Below are positions 53,607 to 61,334 of a DNA stretch of 64,000 nt, one piece after another. Made by a program: the position numbers and the translations under genes. This stretch comes from Aliishimia sp039978895. Lineage in GTDB: Bacteria > Pseudomonadota > Alphaproteobacteria > Rhodobacterales > Rhodobacteraceae. The stretch lies in assembly GCA_039978895.1 (NCBI GenBank), contig JBDWAL010000012.1, positions 37,187 to 101,186 on the forward strand, given 5' to 3'. The number at the start of each line of letters is the position of its first letter. Position 1 is the stretch's first letter. The notes under the pieces were generated by a model. The model was not told the DNA's origin. It searched no databases and worked only from the letters and a program-made list of their open reading frames with translations.

Positions 53607-56009
53607 TTATGCGCGTTGATCGGCCGTCCACTGGCCAATGCGGAAGACTACGAATTCGGCGGGTTTGAGCAGCGACAATCCGACCTCACAAATCAAGCGA
53701 CCATTATCGAGATCCGCTTGGGTCATAGTCGAGCCATCACAGGCCACGAAATACGCTTGCTCAGGTGTCGCGCCAAAAAGTGCGTCGTTAAACCACTGAT
53801 TATAAAGGAAGGATTGAACCGCTTGGCGCACATTTGACCACAGCACAGGGCCATTGGGTTCAAACACAGCCCATTGCATCGATTCATAGATCGACTGTTT
53901 GATGAAGTTCAGATAGCGGCGATCTGAGACATATAACACCTCGCGATCAGAGGTAGCCAAACGTCCACCATAAACCCGATTGCCACGCCCCTTGAGCGTG
54001 CGAAGGCAGTTCACCCCTATTGGGTTCAGAACACCTTGTTGGGCTTGGTTATATTCGGTTTCAAATCCTAACGCTGTCGTAATCACCTCATTGGCGGGTG
54101 TTTTATGCACCCCGCGCAATTGATCATTTCGCGCATAAATCCCACAAATATGTCCTGAAGGCGGCACAAAAACCTCGCGTGGAATGGCATCATTGCCCGG
54201 TCGCGCAAGTGGGTTGGCAACCTTGACCCAAGGCGCATACAAAGCCGCGTAATTGCTATCCACTTGCCCTCGCGTTTTGCGCAATGCGGGCAAATCTTGT
54301 CCGGGCGGTGGGTCCAACACTGCAATCCGGTAGCCTGAGGTGGACGCATGACGGATCAACGCCTTGCGCATATTCAGGTCGACCAGCGGATAGGCAGAAG
54401 ACCCTGGCGCTGCGACAATCGAGATATCGTCATAGGTGTTCAAACGCTCAAGCGCGCCTTCCCACGTGGCCAAGGGCGGCATCGCGCCGTCATTGCCATT
54501 CGAAAGCGCAAAACTGCGCGTTAAAACATCGTCGCCATTGGCTTCTGCACCGGCAAACAGCGTTGCGTGGATGGTTGCGGCGTTGATATTTTCCGCTGTT
54601 AGAACCAAGGGATCGGAAATACTGGGAACTTCGCCAGACGGGGTTGGTGCCATCTTGTTGCCAAAGTAACGCGGATCGCCGGCCACGACGCTCATGTCGT
54701 CATAACTCACGGCGACACCGTCCGCGTTGACGTAACTGAGGTTCACGCGCACGATATGGTCTACATCGCTTAACGCTGATGTCGGGTCTGTTAGGGCACC
54801 TTGTTTTGTCCAGTTGCCCCCTTGCAGCGTGTAACGTTGCCACCCTTCAGCCACGCTGCTTTCACGGATGTAATAACTGCGATCAGAACCGTCTGCCCCG
54901 GTCGCGCTGTCGCTGCTATATCCAAGCTTGGCTTGCACTGCGGGGTCAGTTCCTGCGATGCTGACGGACGCGGCCGCTCCTGTGGTTGTTGTCTCAAAGA
55001 TCAACTCGCCACCAAGACCCGCAACAAATCTGGCATCCGTCACCGCAGCGTCCGCAAGAGCGGTGTTCAAGTCTGTCACGCTGATGCCGTCCAAACGAGC
55101 AACATTGCCCGTCCCTGCCCGCGTCAAGTCAGATGTCACACCGACTAGGGCTTGGGTTTCGACAGTGACCGTCACCCCGGTTCCGCGCGCGTCACTGGTG
55201 ATGCGCAAACGGTTGCTGAACATCTGCGCATTCGCATTTTGCAACGTTTCGTTGATCGCTGTGCGCAAAGCATTGGCGGTCGCAATGGTTTCAGGCAGGG
55301 GAATGACTTGGCGCAAACCGTCCGCCGTGATGACAAGCGTTTGGCCGGGCCCAACATTGATCGGGAAGGTTAACGCATCTTGGCCTGTGACAATCGCCTT
55401 GCCGCCATTGAAGGTCAGTGTTTCCGCAGCACCGGCACTGACCGCAACGGTCAACTCATCGCCATCCGCCAAAGGTGCGGGTGGTGCAGTTGCAGCAAGG
55501 GCTGCAGGTGTTGCCCCTGCCCCTTGTGTGCGGCTCAACGTCCCGACGGGCGCATTCGCAATGGCTTCATCCGTTGCCGCCGACACGCTTTCTGCCACAT
55601 CCACCGTGCCATTGCTGGCACTGCCCGGAAAGCGTGATGCCAAGATCAATTGACTGATGCCCACATCGCGCAACGTGGCACTGGCATGACCGGTGTCGTT
55701 TTCAGAAACAGACGCAAAAGCACGCGCAAAATACAAACGCGCCCCGCGTTCTGCGAAGAAATGACGAACCGCGTAGGCGCTGTAATTCAAAGAGGAAGGT
55801 TGCGGACCGCTCTCGGGGGCGACATCACCCAAGCCACCAAAAATGCGTTCAAATTCCGCAAAGCTGGTGACAAGCCGTGGCGGGCCTCCCACTGGACCTG
55901 TGCGGGCCAATCCGACGAAACCAGTCGTGGACGTGCCCACTCCTTGGATCGAACGGGCCCTGAAACTGGTCTCAAGCGTATAGACGCCAGGCGCTAGCAA
56001 TTCTGTCAT
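53607..56009 (-). CDS. Major tail sheath protein, enlarged
   Basis: An 800-aa sheath, nearly twice the common eCIS size of about 350-500 aa. The canonical N-terminus is APGVYTLETSFRARSIQGVGTSTTGFVG, and the C-terminal core includes YRIAVLDPPPGQDLPALRK, YAALYAPWVKVANPL, PPSGHICGIYARNDQLRGVHKTPANE and FVVFRIGQWTADQRA. A long insertion at about residues 110-480 has bacterial Ig- or flagellin-D2-like strands (for example GQTLVITADGLRQVIPLPE and TATSVTVTVETQ-like stretches). The insertion would decorate the outside of the sheath; this is inference from its position between conserved parts. Confidence 0.93.
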   Translation of the reverse strand: MTELLAPGVYTLETSFRARSIQGVGTSTTGFVGLARTGPVGGPPRLVTSFAEFERIFGGLGDVAPESGPQPSSLNYSAYAVRHFFAERGARLYFARAFASVSENDTGHASATLRDVGISQLILASRFPGSASNGTVDVAESVSAATDEAIANAPVGTLSRTQGAGATPAALAATAPPAPLADGDELTVAVSAGAAETLTFNGGKAIVTGQDALTFPINVGPGQTLVITADGLRQVIPLPETIATANALRTAINETLQNANAQMFSNRLRITSDARGTGVTVTVETQALVGVTSDLTRAGTGNVARLDGISVTDLNTALADAAVTDARFVAGLGGELIFETTTTGAAASVSIAGTDPAVQAKLGYSSDSATGADGSDRSYYIRESSVAEGWQRYTLQGGNWTKQGALTDPTSALSDVDHIVRVNLSYVNADGVAVSYDDMSVVAGDPRYFGNKMAPTPSGEVPSISDPLVLTAENINAATIHATLFAGAEANGDDVLTRSFALSNGNDGAMPPLATWEGALERLNTYDDISIVAAPGSSAYPLVDLNMRKALIRHASTSGYRIAVLDPPPGQDLPALRKTRGQVDSNYAALYAPWVKVANPLARPGNDAIPREVFVPPSGHICGIYARNDQLRGVHKTPANEVITTALGFETEYNQAQQGVLNPIGVNCLRTLKGRGNRVYGGRLATSDREVLYVSDRRYLNFIKQSIYESMQWAVFEPNGPVLWSNVRQAVQSFLYNQWFNDALFGATPEQAYFVACDGSTMTQADLDNGRLICEVGLSLLKPAEFVVFRIGQWTADQRA

Positions 56010-56048
56010 GGGATCCTCCTGCGTTTGCGCGTGGCGCGCGTCAGTTCG

Positions 56049-56807
56049 TTACGAAAGGTCAAGGGTCAGCGCGCGATGCACGTTGCCCCCTGCGGTTAAG
56101 GTCAGATTGGTGGTGTCGGTCATCGTCTTCAAAGAGCCGCCGCCTGCGCGCAAAGTTTGCGGATTGGCAGGCCATGGTTGGGTCGCGTCAACGGTCAACG
56201 AAAGGCGTATCGGGGTCTGGGAACTGGTCAGTTCTTCATCGGCCCCTGGATCAGGGTCCGGCCCCGGATCAACGGTTTTCAGAAGCGCAATACCAAGTAT
56301 TGGGATCAGCGCCTCGCCATTCTGCGCGCTCACCCCCCAAGCAATTTCGTCCGTGGTTCCCGGCTTTAAGGCCTGCACCAAGACACCTTGAATTGGTACA
56401 CCGTTTTGATCCGCTACGCTTACGCGGCATAGGGTATAGCCAACCGCAATTGGGCGGCTCGGCGCTGAGGGCAATTCAACTTCAATCGGAGTATCCACGC
56501 GGTCCGAAACCGCGTCAGGGCTGACGTTACGCGGCAAGGAAATAGTTGACGCAACAGGTAAGAAGTGGCGCGTATTATCATGAATTTCATATGAAAAATC
56601 CGAAATCTGAATCGGTGCTGGGGATTGAAACGCTTTAACGTATCCTTCAAAATCCGGTGCCGACTTGATTTGAAAAATTCCAGAGTTCGTGCGCGCAAAT
56701 TCAAGACTGTCAGAGCGGAATTCTACCTGACGCGAGGTCGGGCGACCGGTCACATGATCCAGCACAGTAACACCGCCAAGCGTACGTTGTGACAAGTGGT
56801 CAAGCAT
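56049..56807 (-). CDS. eCIS-associated protein with carboxypeptidase-regulatory-like domain
   Basis: A 252-aa protein. An N-terminal beta-rich part ends in a segment like PIAVGYTLCRVSVADQNGVPIQGVLVQALKPG, the pattern of a carboxypeptidase-regulatory-like (CarboxypepD_reg-type) Ig fold. A DPGPDPDPGADEE acidic linker follows, then a Thr-rich beta tail. Start ATG 56807 (MLDHLSQRT) overlaps the DUF4255 gene by 8 bases; the longer frame to 56885 runs entirely inside that gene. Its role in the particle is unknown; surface decoration or terminator accessory are possible. Confidence 0.8.
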   Translation of the reverse strand: MLDHLSQRTLGGVTVLDHVTGRPTSRQVEFRSDSLEFARTNSGIFQIKSAPDFEGYVKAFQSPAPIQISDFSYEIHDNTRHFLPVASTISLPRNVSPDAVSDRVDTPIEVELPSAPSRPIAVGYTLCRVSVADQNGVPIQGVLVQALKPGTTDEIAWGVSAQNGEALIPILGIALLKTVDPGPDPDPGADEELTSSQTPIRLSLTVDATQPWPANPQTLRAGGGSLKTMTDTTNLTLTAGGNVHRALTLDLS

Positions 56808-57426
56808 CGCTGTCCTCCCAACGACGCTGGAAATCGAACTTGGTGGCAACCACCGGACGCGCTTCCTCGCGCACACCAGTTTCAAGTCTAACTGTACGAG
56901 CGATATAACTTACGGACAGACGGTAATTCGGGTCTAGGGATTCCCAAATGCGCATCATGTTTTCATGGCTCATTTCGCTGGGCAGAATTTGAACGGTCTC
57001 GTCTGGTTCCCAAAGAGCATCTGGCTCAAGCCCTGCGCGATCCAATAAAGCACCACGATGTAGAGCCAGCATTGTCCACGACATGAGCGTCTGCTCATCT
57101 GCGCTGGATGCGGCCCAAACCGAGATCAAGTAATGTAATTCAAGGCTAAGCGGGCGGGTTTTGGGATCTTTCGGGAATTTGTGATCCGCCGTCGCGCGAA
57201 GGTTTTTATCGATCCCGACCCGGAACAAGTAGACCGACACAGTATTTTGGCCGGGACTGTAGTCAGTGTTCAATTCAGTCCCTGAAACCTGTTCGAATCG
57301 GCTTTCAGGCAGGGTTTGACGCACAGATGGCAGGCTTGCTTGCACGGTTCGCTCTATGTCATGCGCGCCGCTCAGATAGCGGATAAGGCTCTCGCCAACA
57401 GAATGAACTGCGCCTATTTGCGCCAT
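56800..57426 (-). CDS. DUF4255 (Pvc16-like) tail terminator protein
   Basis: A 208-aa protein of the DUF4255/Pvc16 family, the cap or terminator ring at the distal end of eCIS particles. It reads VHSVGESLIRYLSGAHDI, TVSVYLFRVGIDKNLRATADHK, LELHYLISVWAASSADEQTLMSW and SYIARTVRLETG, all typical of the family. It is the first gene of the operon. The start ATG at 57426 is the only suitable one in this context. Confidence 0.93.
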   Translation of the reverse strand: MAQIGAVHSVGESLIRYLSGAHDIERTVQASLPSVRQTLPESRFEQVSGTELNTDYSPGQNTVSVYLFRVGIDKNLRATADHKFPKDPKTRPLSLELHYLISVWAASSADEQTLMSWTMLALHRGALLDRAGLEPDALWEPDETVQILPSEMSHENMMRIWESLDPNYRLSVSYIARTVRLETGVREEARPVVATKFDFQRRWEDSDA

Positions 57427-57676
57427 GACTTCGCCTTTCAGGACAAACCTTTAAGACGAATCGATACCCCAGCACGCACACCCAGACGTCACCAGAGTGT
57501 CACCATCTGAGCCTGCAAGGTGACGGCTGAATTCGGCCAAGTGTACAAAAAACTATTGCCGGGCCGCGCCGGCCATGTGTAACCTTGGGTAGTATTTTTG
57601 TAGGATTACATTTTTAAGAGCATCAATTCTTGCGCATGCCAAGGCGTGCGAGGGCTCCGGGGGGAGGGCTCGAAGT
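57427..57676. promoter_or_regulatory. Divergent intergenic region between eCIS operon and SARP regulator
   Basis: These 250 bases must hold the promoter of the 39-kb eCIS operon and that of the regulator. The strip from about 57,580 to 57,640 is clearly AT-rich compared with its surroundings, but I could not define promoter boxes or a direct repeat pattern typical for SARP sites. A GGGGGGAGGG purine tract just before 57,677 is the regulator's ribosome site. Confidence 0.6.
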
Positions 57677-58609
57677 ATGAAAAATTTTGATCCAGACTTT
57701 TCCTCAAGCACATTCGATGAGCCAACCAAAGCACCTTCCCTGCATCTTAATATTTTTGGCCCCTTGTCGGCGACACTTGGAACGTCGAAGGAAAAGCTTG
57801 AATTGGCCCAGTCAGGGCGTGAACTGCTTGGCTGTCTCGCCTTGCATGCCTATGGCACCCCTTTGCGCCGTGAGAGATTGGCCGAAATGCTTTGGCCCGG
57901 CATCGACCCCGATCTATCCAGAAGACGGCTGCGCACAGGCCTTTGGCGTCTTCGCAAAGCTATGGGGTCAACTCATCAGAACATTATCACACAAAATTCC
58001 GAACATATTTGGCTGGCTTTCGATACGACCGCTCGCCCAGCCGCTCACGAAGTATTTCGATGTCGCGTTGAGACTCACTGTCAGACCCCTCCTGTTGAAA
58101 TGAGGCTTGAGGCATTCGATGATCTGACAACCTTACTGAACACCTATAGCGGCCCTTTGATGGACGGCATTGACGCCTCATGGGTGCAACCAGATCGTGA
58201 GCAATTTGCGGATTTGTATTTGCGTGGGCTCGACTGCCAACTGAAATGGTATCGCAGCAACGGACAGGCGGAAGATTCAATTTGTACGGCCAAACAAATG
58301 TTGAAGCTCGATCCGTACCGTGAAGATGTTCATGCCATGCTGATCGGTCTTTATGCAGCGGCTGGACAGCCGCGTCGTGCAATCGCCCAATACCATGATT
58401 GCGACGGAGTTTTGCAGGATGATCTAGGCATAGAAGCCACGCAGGCCCGCAACGCGCTGCATGACGCGTTGCTGAAACGGCAGGCTTTGCAGTCGCCAAC
58501 ACATAAAACGCCGACTGAATTGGAGCATGTTTTGGTCGGATTGCAACACAGTGTCCGCGCACTTTCTGCGCAGGTTGATGCCTTGCGTGCCGCACTCACG
58601 GATCGCTGA
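57677..58609 (+). CDS. SARP/BTAD-type transcriptional regulator
   Basis: A 310-aa regulator. Residues about 24-100 form an OmpR/PhoB-type winged helix (LNIFGPLSATLG, LRRERLAEMLWPGIDPDLSRRRLRTGLWRLRKAM) and about 145-270 a bacterial transcriptional activation domain with TPR-like helices (LYLRGLDCQLKWYR, AEDSICTAKQMLKLDPYREDVHAMLIGLY, GQPRRAIAQYHDCDGVLQDDLGIEA). This is the architecture of SARP activators, which are mostly actinobacterial but occur in Proteobacteria. There is no STAND/ATPase or receiver domain. A short coiled-coil-like tail closes the protein. It is divergent from the eCIS operon, so it is the likely local activator. Confidence 0.85.
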   Translation: MKNFDPDFSSSTFDEPTKAPSLHLNIFGPLSATLGTSKEKLELAQSGRELLGCLALHAYGTPLRRERLAEMLWPGIDPDLSRRRLRTGLWRLRKAMGSTHQNIITQNSEHIWLAFDTTARPAAHEVFRCRVETHCQTPPVEMRLEAFDDLTTLLNTYSGPLMDGIDASWVQPDREQFADLYLRGLDCQLKWYRSNGQAEDSICTAKQMLKLDPYREDVHAMLIGLYAAAGQPRRAIAQYHDCDGVLQDDLGIEATQARNALHDALLKRQALQSPTHKTPTELEHVLVGLQHSVRALSAQVDALRAALTDR

Positions 58610-58650
58610 CACTGTCCACGAGGCGCGGACGCCCCCCCAGGGTCAATCAA

Positions 58651-59307
58651 TCAGGCCAAGAGCCGCGCCTCGTGAATCTCTATCGCTTCATTCAAGTCTT
58701 CGAAAAAGGTAAGCTGCCCTTCTTCGAGCACAGCCGCGCAATCACACATGCGCCGCAAAACGCCCATTCCGTGAGACACCACAATCGCCCCACTTTCCTC
58801 TAGGCGAGCCAACAACAAATCCGTGCTCTTTTTGCGAAACGCAGCGTCCCCAACAGAGGTCACCTCGTCTATCAAATATGTGTCAAATTTCAGCCCCATC
58901 GAGACACCAAATGCAAGTCTTGCACGCATACCCGATGAATAGGTTTTGAACGGCTGTCGGAAATGATGTCCCAGATCCGCGAAATCTGCGACAAAGGACT
59001 GCAATTCATCCGTTTCTGCGCCATAAATTCGCGCCAAGAACCGGGTATTTTGTGCCCCAGTCAGATCACCATGAAAACTTCCTGCGAACCCAACAGGCCA
59101 TGAAATTGACCCTTTCGAACGCACATGCCCATGATCCGGCGTCATCGTTCCGGCGATAATCCGCAACAAGGTCGATTTACCCGCCCCATTGCGCCCCAAC
59201 AAAGCAACACTTCGCCCCCTCGGAAACGTATGACTTACTTGATCCGCGACGACCTTGCGTTGCTCACCACGCCCAAAAGACTTTGTCAGATTAACAAGCT
59301 CAATCAA
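58651..59307 (-). CDS. kpsT: Polysaccharide ABC transporter ATP-binding protein (KpsT-like)
   Basis: A 218-aa ABC ATPase of the capsule/O-antigen export type. Walker A is GRNGAGKST (about residues 38-46), the signature is SSGMRARLAFG, and Walker B with the switch follows. It lacks the C-terminal binding domain of Wzt-type exporters, which fits KpsT-like group 2 capsule systems. It lies 4 bases downstream of the KpsE-like gene and pairs with the permease at 60,523. Confidence 0.9.
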   Translation of the reverse strand: MIELVNLTKSFGRGEQRKVVADQVSHTFPRGRSVALLGRNGAGKSTLLRIIAGTMTPDHGHVRSKGSISWPVGFAGSFHGDLTGAQNTRFLARIYGAETDELQSFVADFADLGHHFRQPFKTYSSGMRARLAFGVSMGLKFDTYLIDEVTSVGDAAFRKKSTDLLLARLEESGAIVVSHGMGVLRRMCDCAAVLEEGQLTFFEDLNEAIEIHEARLLA

Positions 59308-59311
59308 TGGC

Positions 59312-60478
59312 CTACGTCCGATCCTTCACGCTGTAATAGACCAACGTTAACAACGACCATATTAGGAAAGCAAATAGACTGATCATCCCCAATAAGATCA
59401 ACCTTTGTGGGAATTCAGCACTTTGTGGGCGCGTCGGTTTTAGATAGGTCGCAAGATAACGGCTTTGCTGCTGAGCCTGTCTTATCGCTGTATTATACCC
59501 AGTCAATGCAGACAGATAACTGGTCTGCGCAAATTCGAGATCGACGCTGAGCGCTTCGAACTCTGCAATGAGGGTCGAAAAAGCTTGATTGCCATCCCCG
59601 CCAATCCCGAATTTTTGCCGTTCGGACTCTATTCGTTGTTGGATGATATCAACCCGACGTCGCAAATTCGAGACACGCGTGTCGCCTTCACGCGTATTCT
59701 CTAACAGCAAATCCAGCTCGATCAGGCTTTCGGCCAATTGTTGCTGCATCGAGCCTAGCAATGACATCTGCACTTGTACGTCAGCTTCAGGATCTACGAT
59801 GTTTTCCTGCACCCTGAACTGCGTCAGTTTTTGACGCGCTATCTTTAAGCGTATCACGGCCTGATCAAGCTCTGTTCGCGCGTATCGCGTGCTATCTTCG
59901 CGCGCGACAGCACTCAACCGATTGATCATAAGGCTGGCTTGCTTCAGCGTTTCTTCTGCGATCTGAACGGCGTCTTCCGTTTCAAAGGCGCGGACGCGCA
60001 GATCGATCAACCCCGTTCCGCTGTCATAATAAACCGCAACCATATCGCGCCAATAGGCGACCAATTCTTCTATCGGCGCATTCGGCTCAAAGCTGAAGAT
60101 CGGATCATTATCAGGCTTGCTGTAAACGGCACGTAAATTCAACTTTGCATCAATCAGTTCAACCATGTCTTGCGACTGAATGAACTCATATAAAATATCT
60201 GTGTCCAAAGTCGTACTGCCCGACAGGGCGCCCAATCCCCCCAGCAGATCCACTGGGGAATCAACTTCCTGTTTTCGAACGGAAAACCCAACGCGCGATG
60301 CATATTGATCCGCCGCACGTTCGTACAAGTACCACCCCGATACGGCCACGGGGGCCATCACACAAAGCACAAAACTAAATATCAAACCAAGATGACGTTT
60401 GCGAAGTCTCGCCTTTGGAACGGGCTTCGCCTGCAAGGAAATATTCACAAAAGTCTGGTTCTCTGCCGCATCGAGCAT
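59312..60478 (-). CDS. kpsE: Capsule polysaccharide export inner-membrane protein (KpsE-like)
   Basis: A 388-aa polysaccharide copolymerase-3-type protein that links the inner-membrane exporter to the outer-membrane channel. One membrane helix near the N-terminus (about residues 27-50, LIFSFVLCVMAPVAVSGWYL) and one at the C-terminus (about 360-380, LILLGMISLFAFLIWSLLTL) flank a long periplasmic helical region. The segment EAVYGRYARTELDQ-like and QSRYLATYLKPTRPQSAEFP near the end fits the PCP family. ATG 60478 (MLDAAENQ) has an AGGA site; a frame from 60499 is also open. Confidence 0.83.
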   Translation of the reverse strand: MLDAAENQTFVNISLQAKPVPKARLRKRHLGLIFSFVLCVMAPVAVSGWYLYERAADQYASRVGFSVRKQEVDSPVDLLGGLGALSGSTTLDTDILYEFIQSQDMVELIDAKLNLRAVYSKPDNDPIFSFEPNAPIEELVAYWRDMVAVYYDSGTGLIDLRVRAFETEDAVQIAEETLKQASLMINRLSAVAREDSTRYARTELDQAVIRLKIARQKLTQFRVQENIVDPEADVQVQMSLLGSMQQQLAESLIELDLLLENTREGDTRVSNLRRRVDIIQQRIESERQKFGIGGDGNQAFSTLIAEFEALSVDLEFAQTSYLSALTGYNTAIRQAQQQSRYLATYLKPTRPQSAEFPQRLILLGMISLFAFLIWSLLTLVYYSVKDRT

Positions 60479-60522
60479 GTGCGTGATCCTGACGCGCATA
60501 CTGGCGACCAGAAGGGAAGCAC

Positions 60523-61317
60523 ATGTACCGCACCAATGTGAATAACGGGAGTTTGGTTAAAAAGACGTTGCGCTCAATCGCAGCATTATTGTTGCGCGAA
60601 ATGTCGACGACTTACGGCAAATCGCCGGGCGGATATTTGTGGGCAGTATTGGAACCAATCGCCGGAATCGCCTTACTTACATTCGTTTTCTCATTGGCGT
60701 TTCACGCCCCACCCATCGGTGACAATTTTCCAATTTTCTATGCAACCGGCCTTTTACCCTACACCTTATATGTACAATTGAACACAAAACTCATGGTGTC
60801 GATCTGGTTTTCCAAACCCTTGTTACAGTACCCAACCATTAGCTTTATCGACGCAATTATCAGCCGTTTTTTGCTGACGTTAATGACACAGATCATGGTG
60901 ATTTATGTTGTTTTGACTGGCCTTGTCGTGATTTTTGATCCTCAGGTTACGATCCAACCTCAACTGATTTTCCTCTCCATCACAATGACTGCTGTGATTG
61001 GTGGTGGAATCGGAACGTTGAATTGCCTGTTGATCTCAGTGTTTCCAGTTTGGCAACGATTTTGGAACATATTGCATAGGCCAATGTTCATTATCTCCGG
61101 TATATTCTTTTTGTTTGAAACTATCCCAGAACCCTATCAATCGATCCTTTGGTTCAATCCGATTGTGCATGTGATCGGAATGATGCGCGAAGCATTCTAT
61201 CCAACTTACGATGCGGCCTATGTGTCTCCGACTTACGTGTTTGGTGTCGGTCTTTCCTGCCTTGTCGTTGGGCTGTTTTTTCTGCGCCGCTGGCACAAAG
61301 ATATGCTGTATACTTAA
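60523..61317 (+). CDS. kpsM: Capsule polysaccharide ABC transporter permease (KpsM-like)
   Basis: A 264-aa inner-membrane permease of the ABC-2 type that moves capsular polysaccharide. Six membrane segments are apparent, with the cytosolic LLLREMSTTYGKSPGGYLWAVLEP start typical for KpsM and a conserved C-terminal WHKDMLYT. The family motif ...GNVLWFNPIVHVIGMMREAFYP-like reads here ILWFNPIVHVIGMMREAF. It is divergent from kpsE by 44 bases, and an AGGGAAG site precedes the ATG. Confidence 0.92.
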   Translation: MYRTNVNNGSLVKKTLRSIAALLLREMSTTYGKSPGGYLWAVLEPIAGIALLTFVFSLAFHAPPIGDNFPIFYATGLLPYTLYVQLNTKLMVSIWFSKPLLQYPTISFIDAIISRFLLTLMTQIMVIYVVLTGLVVIFDPQVTIQPQLIFLSITMTAVIGGGIGTLNCLLISVFPVWQRFWNILHRPMFIISGIFFLFETIPEPYQSILWFNPIVHVIGMMREAFYPTYDAAYVSPTYVFGVGLSCLVVGLFFLRRWHKDMLYT

Positions 61318-61334
61318 GAAAGCGATGCAAACCG

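Larger units (their letters stand above)
18560..57426 (-). other. Extracellular-type contractile injection system (eCIS) locus
   Basis: Twenty-two genes on one strand encode a phage-tail-like particle: sheath, tube, baseplate hub and spike, wedge (gp25, J, gpI), tape-measure-like protein, AAA+ ATPase and DUF4255 terminator. The sheath, AAA+ ATPase, DUF4255 and CIS tape-measure-like combination is characteristic of eCIS rather than of phage or type VI secretion. No capsid, terminase, portal, integrase or T6SS TssJLM membrane genes are present. Gaps between genes are 0-39 bases and many stops overlap starts, so the set is probably one long operon from the 57,427-57,676 intergenic region. Confidence 0.93.

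Noticed and set aside
18560..57426. Interpretation as a Myoviridae-like prophage
   Set aside because: No capsid, portal, terminase, integrase, holin or lysis genes are present, while AAA+ ATPase, DUF4255 and CIS tape-measure-like genes are, which point to eCIS.
18560..57426. Interpretation as a type VI secretion system
   Set aside because: TssB/TssC-type two-part sheath, ClpV, TssJ/L/M and Hcp-type effectors are absent; the sheath is the single-chain phage/eCIS type.
57580..57640. AT-rich segment as a specific sigma-factor promoter for the eCIS operon
   Set aside because: I could not find a properly spaced -35/-10 pair on the minus strand, so no promoter boxes were called.
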